A DNA stretch of 64,000 nucleotides, taken from positions 69,170,641-69,234,640 of the forward strand of contig CM055313.2 of the NCBI GenBank assembly GCA_029255685.2. The letters run 5' to 3'. Source of the DNA: Silene conica (taxonomy: Eukaryota; Streptophyta; Magnoliopsida; Caryophyllales; Caryophyllaceae). Each line of letters begins with the position of its first letter. The first letter of the stretch is position 1. The notes beneath the pieces are model-generated. The model saw only the letters and a list, made by a program, of their open reading frames with translations, did not search any database and was not told the DNA's origin. This document shows positions 1 to 12,281 of this stretch, piece after piece. A program made the position numbers and the translations under genes.

Positions 1-233
1 CAAATGATCCGGGATCTAAATTACTCCTACATTGTGTGCAAAGTGAAAATCCTTACCAAAGTGAACACCTTAGAGATCTAACTGATGCTGAAATCGACCA
101 AACACAAGAGTTGCTTGACATTTTAGATGTGCCATCTCCAGAACTTGACTTAGCAGTTGCTACTTCGACAGAGTTGATGACTCGGGCGAAATTATCTTGG
201 TTTGATTTACCTTTCTTGGCATTCGATATGTAG
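1..233 (+). CDS. F-box-like protein, C-terminal part (cut by window edge)
   Basis: The frame is open from about position 3 to the TAG at 231-233. The translation parallels the C-terminal half of the complete copy at 17937-18470: both share NDPG.KLLLH, HLRDLT.AE, VPSP, a run of Thr/Leu and a LDLP-type ending before DM-stop. The F-box itself would lie left of the window, so the F-box assignment rests only on the downstream paralogue. The 3' flank continues to 254, is broken by the copia element, and resumes at 17042, where it matches the 3' flank of the second copy. This shows a tandem duplication that predates the copia insertion. Whether this copy is intact cannot be judged. Confidence 0.5.
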   Translation, partial: NDPGSKLLLHCVQSENPYQSEHLRDLTDAEIDQTQELLDILDVPSPELDLAVATSTELMTRAKLSWFDLPFLAFDM

Positions 234-254
234 CATAGCTGCTCAAGTTTGTAT

Positions 255-1329
255 TGTTGGAGCTTGTGTCCTCCACATGTAGTGTGATAACGTCATTGCA
301 CATACCCTTGTACGGACAAGTGGGAGATTGTTGGGGCTGGTGTCCTTGACAATTAAGTACAATGACTTATTAAATCTCTTTAAGGATCACAAGGGCATAC
401 TTTTGTATTATTACCAATTGATCCACGTTTATCAATAACGGTTGGCTTGCTAGATAAGTTTGACGTTATTGTCATACGGATGGCGGTGATCAACTGGTCC
501 CTATACGTCACACCTATAGGACACGTTTGAGAGATGTGAAGGTATGAAAATACAATCACATTTATGCCGGATATGACTAAACAGTTAGTCAGAGGTATTG
601 ACTATTAAATTAGTCAATAAGATGTTGAGATTATTATTTAATACGGATTAAATAATTTTAGCTAATACGGATTGCATGATTAATTCGTAAAATTAAATAT
701 AAACGGTTATATTTAATTAAATATTGTATTTGCGTATTAATATAAACAGTTATATTAATTTGGGTAATTATACAATATCGTAATTTTATCAGACCATTAT
801 TAATACATCGACTGCATTAATATCTGATAACATGCATACGATTTATAAACAAAACCCGCGAATAAAGTTTAGCTAAATGGGTCGAATCACAAATTAGAAT
901 AAGGTAAGAGTGGAAAGCCCACTCCTACCCTATTGAAAATTTCGGCCAAAAGAGCTACATAAGGAGGAGGACTCTCCTGATGTCAGGGACTCTTGTTTCA
1001 CTGTTTAAACAAATCTCAAGGAAAAATTAGGGTTTTGAGAGCTTTCTTCTCCCAAAACCTCAGATCTCACATCTAAAACCTAAATAGCTCTCCCAATATT
1101 GCAAGGCAGTTGGAGAGGATTTCTAGCACACGCGGCCACGTCTCATTCTAAGTCTTGGGTGCAAGTTATAGGAGGGAATTTGTGTTAATTCATGTTCTTA
1201 GGCCTTTCGCACAAGGACTAAAGGTTGTACTTCTTTTCTTATCCTTTTTAATCTTATGACTATAAACACAACTGTATTTTTCATTATAATCCTGCAAGTT
1301 TAGGGCGAATACATGCTTTATTCCCCACA
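255..1329 (+). repeat. 5' LTR of outer copia element
   Basis: The repeat begins TGTTGGAGCTTGTG, ends CCCCACA and matches 15962-17036 in length (1075 bp) and nearly in sequence. Its first 74 bp carry an internal second purine tract and a second TGTTGGGGCTGG start at 329, so the LTR edge looks tandemly duplicated. The target duplication next to 255 shows that 255, not 329, is the integrated end. Confidence 0.95.
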
Positions 1330-1331
1330 AG

Positions 1332-1345
1332 TGGTATCAGAGCCA
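1332..1345 (+). other. Primer binding site (tRNA-iMet type)
   Basis: TGGTATCAGAGCCA lies two bases after the 5' LTR. It is complementary to the 3' end of initiator methionine tRNA, the usual primer of plant copia elements. Confidence 0.95.
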
Positions 1346-3001
1346 GGCCATGAAAATTTTACCTTTGTGTTTTTCGTAAGTTTTAAAACCTGAAAAATCG
1401 TCTTCTGCCGCTAAGTCGGTCGATCAACCCCCCGTTGCGGTCGGTCGACCGCCTCCTGCGTGTTTTTCTGTTTCGATAGTTTATCTTTTGTGAGAAATCG
1501 TGTTCAGAAACTCGGTTTCGTGTTTTGTGGTCGGTCGACCTGTTTTTCGGGTCGGTCGACCATTCTGCTTTAAAAAAAAAAAAAAAAAAAATTTTTTTTT
1601 TTCGTCAGGTGGTCGGTAGACCTGTTTATTGGGTCGGTAGACCACCCCTGTAACAGACTCGTTTTTTTTATTTTCCGAAAATAACATGTTTTATTTTCAC
1701 ATGGCCTTTAGTAATATACTATATACGGAAATAGTATATTATTAATTTTGTGAAACGGTTCACCCTCGTTTGATACATATTATTTTAAAACGGTTTAAAA
1801 TAATAGGATTATAAACTTATTAAAATTAAAGTGGTTAAAACGGTATAATCACATAATTTTAATCCTAAAAGGTGGTTTGGTAAAAATTTGTTAATCATAA
1901 TAACAGTATTATGTCATGTATGAATTTTAATTTAGTTGATGCATTTTATTTATCGTCTTGTTGAATGTCTAATGAATGCTTTCAATAACGTATTTAATTT
2001 TGCAAACGGTTTTAACTTAGTGTGGCCTTAGAAGATTGTGTCACCGTAATGATGGGACATAGTCTTGCTTGTAATCTTGAGATCTTGAATCTCCGTTTTG
2101 GGTTTTTGCCATGTAATTACTTTTGTATTTAAATTAGAATGTATCTAGGACTACTTTTGTAATTTAAATTAGTAATTTTCTGAAGACCAAAGACAAGACG
2201 GAGACCGGATGCTCACTCCCGCTGCAAGGACCAAGATGGAACATCAAGACAAGCTTCTAGGGTCCAACGGTGGATTCCAAGTTGTTTTATGTTTATTTTG
2301 GTAGGATAGGCCACACTAGGACCTTTTATTTACGTTTATTGCTTTCATTTTATGCTTTCATCGATAATAGCTTGCATCATATTCCGCCTAAAACCAAACC
2401 ACCTATATCATGCCTGAAAACTGACTCATGTAGAGGTTACGCGTTAGTTTTCTGTGACAATACAGATGTCACATGTCAATTGCAAAGCCATCACTTTATT
2501 TAATTCATTCACGCATTTGCTAGATATTAGTTCACTTAATATGAATAAATAAAAGTTGATGGGGTCTTCCTCGTATAACCAAAAATTGAGACTAGTCTTT
2601 ATAAATCAGCCTCCCATGAATCCCTTCTTCGTCGGTAGGCATAATATGACCCCTTCTACGTCAGGTAAGTGGGAACAGATGATTTATTTTATCTCAACAT
2701 CATGGTCACTCGATACTATCTAGTGACTGAGATGGACTAATAGATAGGATTTACGGAAATCTATCGACCAAGAGTTCCAACGATTGGAATTAGCCAAACT
2801 GTGGGCTTATCAATATACGGAAATTGAGTCTTGGGATCATTTATATAATTCTTGAGGGAGATCAATTATATAAATGCATCAGTCTACGAGTTTAAATTCA
2901 ATTTAATATAGACTTAAATCACAACAATGAGTTGCTTATATGGTTTTGTTTTATCTTCTTTTCAGTCTAGAACACGTTCAATTAAACTGTTGTATAACTA
3001 A
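1346..3001 (+). other. Untranslated leader of outer copia element
   Basis: There is no convincing coding sequence. The first 300 bp carry several copies of the near-palindrome GGTCGGTCGACC (about 1439, 1529, 1550) and variants GGTCGGTAGACC (about 1610, 1631), plus an A-tract followed by a T-tract (about 1572-1602). The rest is AT-rich leader up to the gag ATG at 3002. Confidence 0.7.
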
Positions 3002-4354
3002 ATGGCTGGTGAAGACCCAATGCCAAGTGCCAAGCTAGCACGTGAATCCTGGCTAAAAGCCTTCATGGACTCCATGAATCAGTCCACAAGACTGAGGAAT
3101 GATGGGTCAAACTTCTCTGACTGGGAGGCAGCACTACGGAATGCTGCCATTGCTGACGGAAAGCTCAAGTACTTAACTGAGCCCATTCCGCCACACCCAG
3201 GAACTGGAGCTAGAGCTAACGAAGTTCGCGCTCATAGCGACTTCGTCATGGAAGCGGGTGCGATAAAGAACGTTCTCATCTATGCAATGGAATCCAATTT
3301 GCAAAGACGCTTCATAACCCATGGTGCAAACAAGATTTTCACCACGCTCACTAACGAATTCTCAAAGGCTCCGAGAATCGTTTCTTATGAGCATACCTGT
3401 CGCTTCTTTGAGGCGAAACTCCAGAAGGGCCAAGCTGTTAGCCCACATATTCTCAACATGATTGAGAATATCGAGAAACTGGAGACCCTGAACTGCAAGA
3501 TCAGTGAGAACATAATCGTTGATCGTATGCTTCATTCGCTTCATGATGGGTTCGCCCTCTTTAGGGCCAACTACTACATGAACGACATGAAGAAGACTCC
3601 TCATGAGCTCCACTCCCTTCTCGTACAGACTGAGAAGGATCTGAAATTAAGTGGGAGCATGAAGCAGGATGTTCTCATGATCTCCAGTAAGGGAAAGGGT
3701 AAAGGGAAGGCTAAAGCTCAGGGCGACCTAGCAGTAGGTAAGCCCAGGTTCAAGAAACCAGGATTTACTAAGAGTGGGCCAGGTGAGTCGAGCAACTCAC
3801 AGGGCAAGACTAAGAGCAAGGATACTAGCATGGAATGTCACCATTGCCACAAGACTGGGCATTGGAGGCGCTCATGCCCCGTGTATCACGAGGACATTAA
3901 GGCAGGCCGCGTTACTCCTGTTGGTATGTCTTCTTCTTCTTTTATTCACATGATTGAGATTAACCACGCAAGTTGCGGAACTTGGGTACTTGATACTGGT
4001 TGTGATTCTCATCTATGTAATCATGTGCAGGGCCTCCGAAACCAAGAACCCCTAATCAAGGGTGAGGTTGACCTGCGTGTCGGGAATGGAGCACGCGTTG
4101 CTGCAGTCTCGAAGGGAACATACGTGATCCAGCTTCCAAGTGGATTCGAGTTATTTTTATATAACTGTTATTATGTTCCTAGTTTGTCCAAAAACATTAT
4201 TTCAGTTTCTGCGCTTGACAAACTCGGCTTTTCATTTGTAATAGAGAATAATAGCTGTATTTTCTCCTTAACACAATATGATTTATGGCAAGGCAGTTTC
4301 CATGAATGGAATTTATGTTTTAGATCAAACCACCGAGATATTACATGTGAATAA
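3002..4354 (+). CDS. Copia gag-protease (outer element)
   Basis: The 450-codon frame starts at the first ATG after the leader. The N-terminal two thirds is the copia Gag (UBN2-like) region. A CCHC zinc knuckle (CHHCHKTGHWRRSC, residues about 279-292) follows a Lys/Gly-rich linker. The aspartic protease begins near residue 328 with WVLDTGCDSHLC (catalytic Asp 331). The real polyprotein frame leaves this frame near 4275: the last residues here are out-of-frame, and the integrase continues in another frame. A donor-like TTG|GTATGT sits at 3921-3929 just after Gag, where plant copia elements may process a gag-only RNA. Gag is clearly homologous to that of the nested element. Confidence 0.9.
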   Translation: MAGEDPMPSAKLARESWLKAFMDSMNQSTRLRNDGSNFSDWEAALRNAAIADGKLKYLTEPIPPHPGTGARANEVRAHSDFVMEAGAIKNVLIYAMESNLQRRFITHGANKIFTTLTNEFSKAPRIVSYEHTCRFFEAKLQKGQAVSPHILNMIENIEKLETLNCKISENIIVDRMLHSLHDGFALFRANYYMNDMKKTPHELHSLLVQTEKDLKLSGSMKQDVLMISSKGKGKGKAKAQGDLAVGKPRFKKPGFTKSGPGESSNSQGKTKSKDTSMECHHCHKTGHWRRSCPVYHEDIKAGRVTPVGMSSSSFIHMIEINHASCGTWVLDTGCDSHLCNHVQGLRNQEPLIKGEVDLRVGNGARVAAVSKGTYVIQLPSGFELFLYNCYYVPSLSKNIISVSALDKLGFSFVIENNSCIFSLTQYDLWQGSFHEWNLCFRSNHRDITCE

Positions 4355-5219
4355 TAAAAGATTAAAGGTAGGTGACAAAGATCAAACTTACTTATGGCAT
4401 TATCGTATGGGACACATAAATGAGAAACGCGTAAAACAGCTCATACAGAACGGAGCTATCTCGCCCTTTGATTTCGAATCATATGGCACGTGTGAATCAT
4501 GTCTCATCGGCAAAATGACTCGTATTTCCTTCAAAGGTGTTGGAATGCGCGCTGCCGACCTATTAGGACTCATACATACCGACGTATGTGGCCCTATGTC
4601 GATCAACGCACGAGAAGGCTATAGGTATTTCATCACTTTCACGGATGATTTGAGTAGATATGGCTATGTCTACTTGATGAAACATAAAAGTGAATCCTTT
4701 GACAAGTTCAAAGAATACCAGAATCGGGTACAGAACCATCTGGGTAGAAAGATTAAAGCACTACGTTCGGATCGTGGTGGTGAGTATCTTTCACACGAGT
4801 TTGATCAACACCTTAAAGACTGTGGCATCGTGCTACAGTTGACTCCACCTGGAACACCACAATTAAATGGTGTGTCCGAACGGAGAAATCGAACTCTACT
4901 CGATATGGTTCGATCCATGATGAGTCACACCGTCGTGCCTGATTCATTGTGGGGCTATACTCTTTTGTCGGCCGCTCTAATACTTAACCGAAGTCCGTCT
5001 AAAGCTGTAGACAAGACTCCATACGAATTATGGAAGGGAACGGTCCCTAACTTGTCCTTTATTCGGGTTTGGGGCTGCGAGGCTTATGTCAAGTGGAGAC
5101 ACGAGGATAAGCTCGGCCCGCGATCGGTCAAGACATACTTTATAGGCTATCCAAAGGGAACTTTTGGTCATTATTTCTACTCGCCTACCGAACAACGTGT
5201 TTTTGTTGCGGCTAGTGCG
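4278..5219 (+). pseudogene. Copia integrase segment (outer element, frameshifted and interrupted)
   Basis: This frame carries the GAG-pre-integrase motif (LWHYRMGHINEKRV, then CESCLIGKM) and the integrase core with the catalytic D, D and E in HTDVCGP, LRSDRGGEY and GVSERRNR. It overlaps the gag-protease frame, and a single-base indel near 4275 separates them. The frame is cut at 5219 by the nested element. Joining 5219 to the sequence after the second GTGCG (13564 on) restores the expected reading (AAS, ATFLEKEF), which fixes the insertion point inside pol. Confidence 0.9.
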
Positions 5220-6496
5220 TGTAAGGTTTAAGTAGTTGCTCATAAACTAATTTAGTCATACTAACAAACCTTTTAATTAACTTTTAATTAACAAAATTAT
5301 AAACTCGTTTATATTAGATCTTATGCATGCTTAAGCGGAAATAAAGAGTAGACCGAGTCCTTACACACGGTCCAAGTATTGCAAGGATGATCCTCCGAGT
5401 ACCCAATATAGAATACCTCCTCCGGATGCACCAAGACAACCCCAAAAGAACCGAAACTTTGTATGCTAGACTTGGAATCGGTTTTTCCTTAATTTATTTC
5501 CAATCTCTCTTATTAGAAATATATTTTGAATACTACTCTTAGTATAATTTTATTATCTTTATAATAAGTATTTTAGAGGTAAAATTTCTCTTCTTGCTTG
5601 GGTATATTTCGGCCAAGAGGAAGGAGAGAAGAGAGTTGAATGAATGATACTTATCTTATATATATATATCACACACATAATTAGTTTAAGCTAGTTAAAC
5701 TAATATTAGTGGGCATGGGTGTAGGTAGCCGGCTAGGGCATGGGGAAGGATAAAAGAGAAAACCCTTTTTGATTTATCAATGATCTAGGTGTGTTAGTCT
5801 AAGCATTAGGTTTAATGCTAGGTAATTATTGTGTCTTTAACTTTTAAAACACAATTAAACACCCTTAATCCCCATGTAAAACCGGTACTACTACTTAAAA
5901 TGTAGTCCATTTTATCTTTGTCTTTAAACAATTGTATAAGTGTGACATCTAAAGTGTTACACTATAATGACAATTGTTATAACTTAAAATGCATATTTAT
6001 CTCATATAAATACCATTTAAATTAAATAAATCATATTTATTATTTTGACATGTAATTCGAAATTACAAATATAAAATGATCATTTATCGTCAATACGATT
6101 TACAACCTTTGTATTAATGTCAACCCAATTCATTCTAATAACGATATAATAAAATATCGTTTAATGTTTAACAATTGACACGTTTCAATTTTAAACATAA
6201 ATCTTACATTAAGATTTAACCTCTAATTTCTCGATGTACGAGTTTAAGGAATATGATCAAATCGTATCAATATACATTTGATCACTTTATCAATTAAGGG
6301 AATTGTCCTAAAGGTGTGACCTAAAGGGATCAACTGACCATCACCGTCATACGACAGTAATGTCAAACTCTAGCTAGCCAATCATTACCGATTAATGTTG
6401 GTCAGTTGACTAATAATTCGTATCATCCCTTGCGCATTCTTGTTATGAGATTTAATTACGTGATCGCACTTATTGTTGAGGACACATTTCCCAACA
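5220..6496 (-). repeat. 3' LTR of nested gag-only copia element
   Basis: The sequence starts TGTAAGG and ends CCAACA on the + strand. It is a 1277-bp match to 12282-13558, with a single substitution noticed. The polypurine tract is read on the minus strand just outside, at 6497-6510. Confidence 0.93.
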
Positions 6497-8919
6497 ATCT
6501 CCCACTTGTCCTCGACAAGTGTGCGTCACCAATTCTCTTGTCCTATTACAATCTCCCACTCAATGCAAGATGTCTCTCTCTGGTCGTACTTACATTTGAT
6601 CATATCATGAGTGGTTTCCTCGATCTGGAGAATAACTGTCTGACCGGAATTATCTACCATAGATACCTTCCGAGCGTGGCCACGCATTTCCAGTTAATTA
6701 CTCCTCGAGTGGCCCTGAGATTTGAACAACCCTGACAAGGGGTGGACAATTTCTATCGCACTACTTCCTTCAACTAGTCACAGTTAGTCACAACCCAAAA
6801 CAATCCCATTTGACTCCAGTTACGAAAAGTCGTAGAGAATGAATCAAAGTTATGCCTAAACTGTACCATCTTGGGAGAGTAGTCTTTAGTCAAAGAATTG
6901 ACTCACAAGAATACTATAGCAGCTCTCGCCACGACCCGGCTATAAAATTTCCAGAACTCTATAAGCGGTCACATTGCCCGACAGAGTGTCTCTTACAGTC
7001 TGCCTATGTGATCGACTAGTCATCACATATGACTCTATGGCATTTGAACTTGCCATCAATCGCCTCACACTCTAGTCGCTTTGAGACGTCACCTCATGTA
7101 AGCGGCTAGGGGCTATACTAAGTCAATCCAGTTCACTTATGGGGTTCAATATTGTCTCATACAACCCATTTGGATTCTGACAAAGTATCTTTTACTTTGA
7201 GTTATTAATAACTCAAATGATGTTGTCATGCAACAATAGTCAACACTATTACATTGCATTTTGATGCACAATCATCTGTTTGTATTAGTGTTTTGCGAAT
7301 AACCTTTATTTATAATAGCAAAACTTACAACTTTTGGTCTCCTTTATTCTCATATTATCCCTTATAACATGATTCTATTTGAGTACATTTCTAGAACTCT
7401 TTCTAGATTTTGAGTTTCCTTTCCGGAGGAAAGCTCCCACTGTTATCTTATAACTTGTGACGTATCGATATACTGGAGGGTTTAAAATCACTCTCTATAG
7501 TCACTTATGTACTGAAATCTATATTGTAGTTTATTAGTGATTTCATCACTCTTACAATTTTTCAAACATTTTGACTATTTGATAATGGTTTCATTCATCG
7601 TTATGAATAAAGTATCCAACCATTCTAACTTCTAGTGGGCGACCTTTTATTATCCATATAATAAACCTTCCCTTAAAGCTCCATCATCTTATGATATAAG
7701 GTATTTGATCATCTAGAATTGAAAACCTCTTATTCTTTACACCTTAAAGAATCACCCATTCTCTCTAAATGGTAGGCTTAATTCTTTTTATGAAAATCGC
7801 TCCCACTAAAATCAATATCTCTCGATATCTTAAATGAACCTTTCATTTCTCGCATGTTAAACTATTACTCGAATCATTATTACTATCACTATCCCTATAG
7901 TGATCTACTTCCATTCAATCATTCATTACCTTCTTATCATGTCTTCGTTTCCTCGAGACGTAAATGACATGATAATTTCTTTATAACTTCATAGGAACCG
8001 TTTTCCTACCGATGATTTCATACGGAGTTTCAAGTTTCCTCTCTATTAAACAATGAACACAAAGAACCTTTCTCCGAGTGTCCTCCCGTAGTTTCTTCAA
8101 ATCACTTAGGGCTCTTTGTTTCCTCTCTATGAAACAATGAACACAAAGAACCTTTCTCCGAGTGTTCTCCCGTAGTTTCTTCAAATCACTTAAGGTTCTT
8201 CTTAAGACTCCCAAGTGAGAATCTTCTCTAAGATCCTTCCTTTATTTATATCATTGGTTTGTGAGCGAAACATTTTCTCCCACTCTATCCTTCTAACAAT
8301 AACTTTTACTTGTCTAAGGATAGCTATTTCGATCAACCAATGTATTTGAATGTTTGAAGTTTGATAGGTGTAATGAATACATTCTCATTTTCACTTAAAA
8401 TGAAAATCTTATAATGAACTGATATAGTCTCATTTTGATTGAATCTATCTCATGGGGTGTAGTTCTCCGTTTTAATCAACTCTTTGATTCTTTTATACTT
8501 GATCGTATCAATATTTATTTCGTGATTAGATCACTATTATTCATGTTTTAACAAGGTATGCAATTTATTTGATGAATCAAAAACATTGATTGAGAACAAA
8601 AGTAGTGACTCGGGTTGAAAACCAAGTCACTAATATCCAAAATTACAACCATTGTTTTAGGATTTTAATCCTTGTCTTACAAGAAAATTAAATTGTTCCA
8701 TAAATAAATGCAAAATATGAAAGAAGACTATATGAAAATTAGAGCCTAGCTCTTCAAGTCTTCGATCAATTGGATGCTACCGGAGCCATCCAAGTAAGGA
8801 ACCTCAAGCTTCCTTCTCCTTGCCCTTATCATTATTCGGGGGTGGCCCTTTAAAACAATTAAAAAGGGTAAATATCAACACATTTGTATCACTATACATA
8901 AGTTGATAAATGACATGAA
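6497..8919 (-). other. 3' non-coding region of nested copia element
   Basis: The minus-strand sequence starts with the purine tract at 6497-6510 and holds no pol motif in any frame I checked. The stretch about 6660-6750 is the reverse complement of a block upstream of the outer element's 3' LTR (about 15700-15780, sharing CAGGGCCACTCGAGGAGTA), a conserved untranslated segment of this lineage. At about 8030-8200 there is a tandem duplication of roughly 78 bp. Confidence 0.75.
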
Positions 8920-9828
8920 TTATACGCGAGAATTATTACCTACGGCGGTAGCTTTCCCATTTTTGAGATCACTTAAGTACTTGGGGCAATTTCGCTTCCA
9001 ATGACCGATCCTCGTGCAATAATGGCACTTGTCTTGCTCTTTAGAAGACGAGGTGGAAGCGCCTTTCGAAAAGGTCTTTTCTTTGGTCGCTTTGGGCTTG
9101 AACGTTTTCTTGCCCTTGCCTTTCGAGGCATTCCTCTTGAAGCTCGTTTTCCCTTTCTTTTCGATGTTCAAAACATCTTTGGTGGAACTTTCATGAAGTC
9201 CCATGTCTCTCTCGGCTTGGACTAGCATCTTATGCAACTCGTCTAACGAGGTCTCTTGGTTTCGCATATTGAAATTCACACGGAATTGAGCATATGCCTT
9301 AACCTTATTGAGTGAGTGAAGAACTCGGTCAATAATAAGAGAGTCGGGAACATCTACATTTTGAGCTTTTAAAGTCTCCGCGAGCTCAACTAGTTTGAGC
9401 ACATGAGGGCTTATCTTTTGCCCTTCTTTGAAGGTTATGTCAAAGAAGGCGGAAGCCGCCTCATATTGAATCACCCTTGGAGTTTGCGAAAACATGGTCG
9501 CAAGCTTGGTGTATATTTCATACGATGTGGTCAACTTAATCATACTCCTTTGGAGATCCGGCTCCATGGAGAAGATGAGCACATTTTTAAGAGCGGAGGA
9601 CTCTTTCATGTAGGCTTCATAGGCCTCACGAGTTTGGACCGACGAACGAGCGGTCGGAGCGGGAGGAGCGGCTTCGGATAGGTAACGACTCTTATCGTCA
9701 CCTTGAGCGGCCAAAAGCAATTGCGCATCCCAATCCTTAAAATTGGAACCATGCTTATCGAGTTTGCAACGATCCATAAAGGATCGAAGCCATGATACGT
9801 TAGTGAGAGGTGGAGCGTTGGTTGCCAT
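8920..9828 (-). CDS. Copia Gag (nested element, only coding region)
   Basis: The 302-codon frame begins MATNAPPLTNVSWLRSFMD and aligns along its length with Gag of the outer element (SWL..FMD, ALKNVLIFSME, IIDRVLHSLN, ELH.MLVQAE.D). A basic Lys-rich linker and a CCHC knuckle (CHYCTRIGHWKRNC) lie near the C-terminus. The protein stops a few residues after the point where the outer element runs on into protease, so pol has been lost precisely at the gag/protease border. A donor-like GTAG|GTAATA occurs there (8943-8936 on the minus strand). The frame is intact, which suggests selection for a functional Gag. Confidence 0.9.
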   Translation of the reverse strand: MATNAPPLTNVSWLRSFMDRCKLDKHGSNFKDWDAQLLLAAQGDDKSRYLSEAAPPAPTARSSVQTREAYEAYMKESSALKNVLIFSMEPDLQRSMIKLTTSYEIYTKLATMFSQTPRVIQYEAASAFFDITFKEGQKISPHVLKLVELAETLKAQNVDVPDSLIIDRVLHSLNKVKAYAQFRVNFNMRNQETSLDELHKMLVQAERDMGLHESSTKDVLNIEKKGKTSFKRNASKGKGKKTFKPKATKEKTFSKGASTSSSKEQDKCHYCTRIGHWKRNCPKYLSDLKNGKATAVGNNSRV

Positions 9829-12267
9829 AGTCGATGTTGAAAATTAAACTACAATAATAAAAGGAAAACAACATCATTTTAAATTCATAATTTAAACTAA
9901 AAACTTTAAGTTTAGTTATATATTTACTTAATGATCTCTTACCCAATTAAGTAAACAATCCCGAGACCCAAACCCATACTAATCCGGGCACGGTGTAGCC
10001 GATTCAACCCGTATCGGTATAATTTGGTGGATTAACTCTTTAATCGGTTCTACTTTTAGAACTCTCGGTCGACAATTTTCTTAAAATTATCTTTAGCCCG
10101 AACTTATTGCAACTACGGTTACGAATACTTTCGTTGAGATCAACCAAATTTCAAGGTGTAATCTTATTACCCCACTTACCCAACGTGACAATTTTAGTAC
10201 CCCGGTGTAGCCGAGCCTACGTTTTTGTGAAGAAGGGATTCATGGGTCCATACTCTTTGGTAAGGCTAAGTCTCAATATTTATATGTAAGAGATCTAGTC
10301 AAATTATTATCTATCTCCGTATAAGTGAACTAAGTCGGTGAATTATCGATAAAATAAAAGACTAGGTCGACTAGGTCGAAAAATGCATGATACGATGTAT
10401 GACGATTTGGCTATGCATGCAAACATATAAAAAGCAAAATAAAAGCATAAATAAACCCTAGTATGGCCTTTCCTAGAAAAGAAATAACAAAGTACAAATT
10501 CGGAAACCAACTCCTTTGGTCCCTTGAACTTCACGCGGCACGCACTTCGAGGTAAACACCGTCTTGATCGGAACTCCTTTCCGAATGGCACCGTCTTCAA
10601 GGAACTCCGGATTTTACAAAAATTACAACTTTTCTAGTCTACTTTATACATTATAAAATAGAAATAAATTACAATTGGGTGATACGAGATCACAAAATTA
10701 CAACCGAATCGGTAACCCCTTACATTACGGGAAATACCGATTAAAAACTAGGCCATACTAAGTAAATTACATAATTCCCAAAATTACGTAAAAATAAATC
10801 ATGACATTCATAATATAAATATGCAATGTTTAAATGAATATGAATTAACATGCAAATCCTAAGCCAAATCGTCCTATTTAAAACACTTATTTAAATAGTT
10901 ATCGTAAACCTCGGTTTTTATGGAATTGCGTGTTTTAACGTTTAACAACACTATGCATTAAATGAAACGGTTTTCATCCTTAAGTTAATCATCCTAACTC
11001 GCATAGGATTCAAAATTTAGTCTTACTCAAACTTTGAACATGAATTAACTTAATATATTATAATATTGATCGGTATTACTCGGTTTTACGGGAAAAATAA
11101 TATAAAATCCAAAAGAGACATTAAAATTTCGAAAATTCAAAATTCAAATTTTGAAAAATCCAGAATGTTCTTAAAATTTTCAGAAAGTTAAAATATTAGT
11201 ATTTTATACGGTTTTATTATTATTTCGAAAATAACCCGTAAAACGAGCAATTTAAGTCGGAAAATTCAATAATTAACTTCATAAATGCAAATTAAATACT
11301 AATAATAATTTTATACCTTCCAAAACCTTTTAAGAACACAAGATGGACAGAAAATTAAATGGCACATTGCCCCATAGCCGAAATTTTAAAGCATGCCTCT
11401 TTTTATTTAATTTTAATTGCTACTTTTAACAAAACAAAATTAAATTAATACAAATCAAATCTGAAACTTTAGGCACCCAAGAATATTTTCATGATGAACA
11501 TATCACATATGACTAAAATGGGTTATATTTTCGGCCATTTTTAACAACATTTGCAAATTTTAACGATTTACGTCATATATCATACGATTTTAACATTTAA
11601 AATTATTTCTCAAGCATAAAATAAGATAAAATTCTCGAAAATTTTATACATGCTGGAAATAATATATATGACATCGTGTTAAATTTTTATGGCCAAATTC
11701 CAACTTAAACTATTAAAGTCGAAATTATGTCACTAATTACCCGATTTTTACATTAAAAATCTATAATATTGCAATATTTGAGATAAATTTCTGGAAAATT
11801 CAACATAAATTTTAAATATTGCATGTGACATCCTCATAAATTTTTATAGTCAAATTCATAATATAACTATTTTAACCCATTTTTATTCATCTTATTGCAT
11901 TTTAACCATTAAAATTCATATCACACGATTTAAAGGTCTATAATTTACGAAAATTCATATTCATATTATAGAAAATACATGTGATATCATACTGAAAAAT
12001 CTCGGCCAGAAGCTTATTTTAACTATTTTTTCCCAAAATTAATCATTTTTAACCATTAAAACGTATTAAAAACCGAAATAAAAATACCAATGATCAATAT
12101 TCATGCAAAAATTATTCCAAATATTCTAAATCATATTAGAAAACAGTAGGTATCATGCTAAAATATTTTCGTGCATATCATATATTTAAACGAAAATTAT
12201 CAAGTTTTATTTTGTTATTCTAATAACTCCGTAAAAACGAAACGGAAAGCATGCAAACAACCATTTT
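9829..12267 (-). other. Leader of nested copia element
   Basis: This 2.4-kb AT-rich stretch lies between primer site and gag. I find no conserved coding motif; the short frames here (10107-10289, 10343-10600) have no recognisable product. Confidence 0.7.
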
Positions 12268-12279
12268 GCTCTGATACCA
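12268..12279 (-). other. Primer binding site of nested copia element
   Basis: GCTCTGATACCA on the + strand is the reverse complement of TGGTATCAGAGC, the initiator-Met primer site. It is two bases from the right LTR, which sets the element's orientation to minus. Confidence 0.93.
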
Positions 12280-12281
12280 AT

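Noticed and set aside
9001-9681. Plus-strand frames at 9001-9225 and 9403-9681
   Set aside because: They are antisense shadows of the nested Gag.
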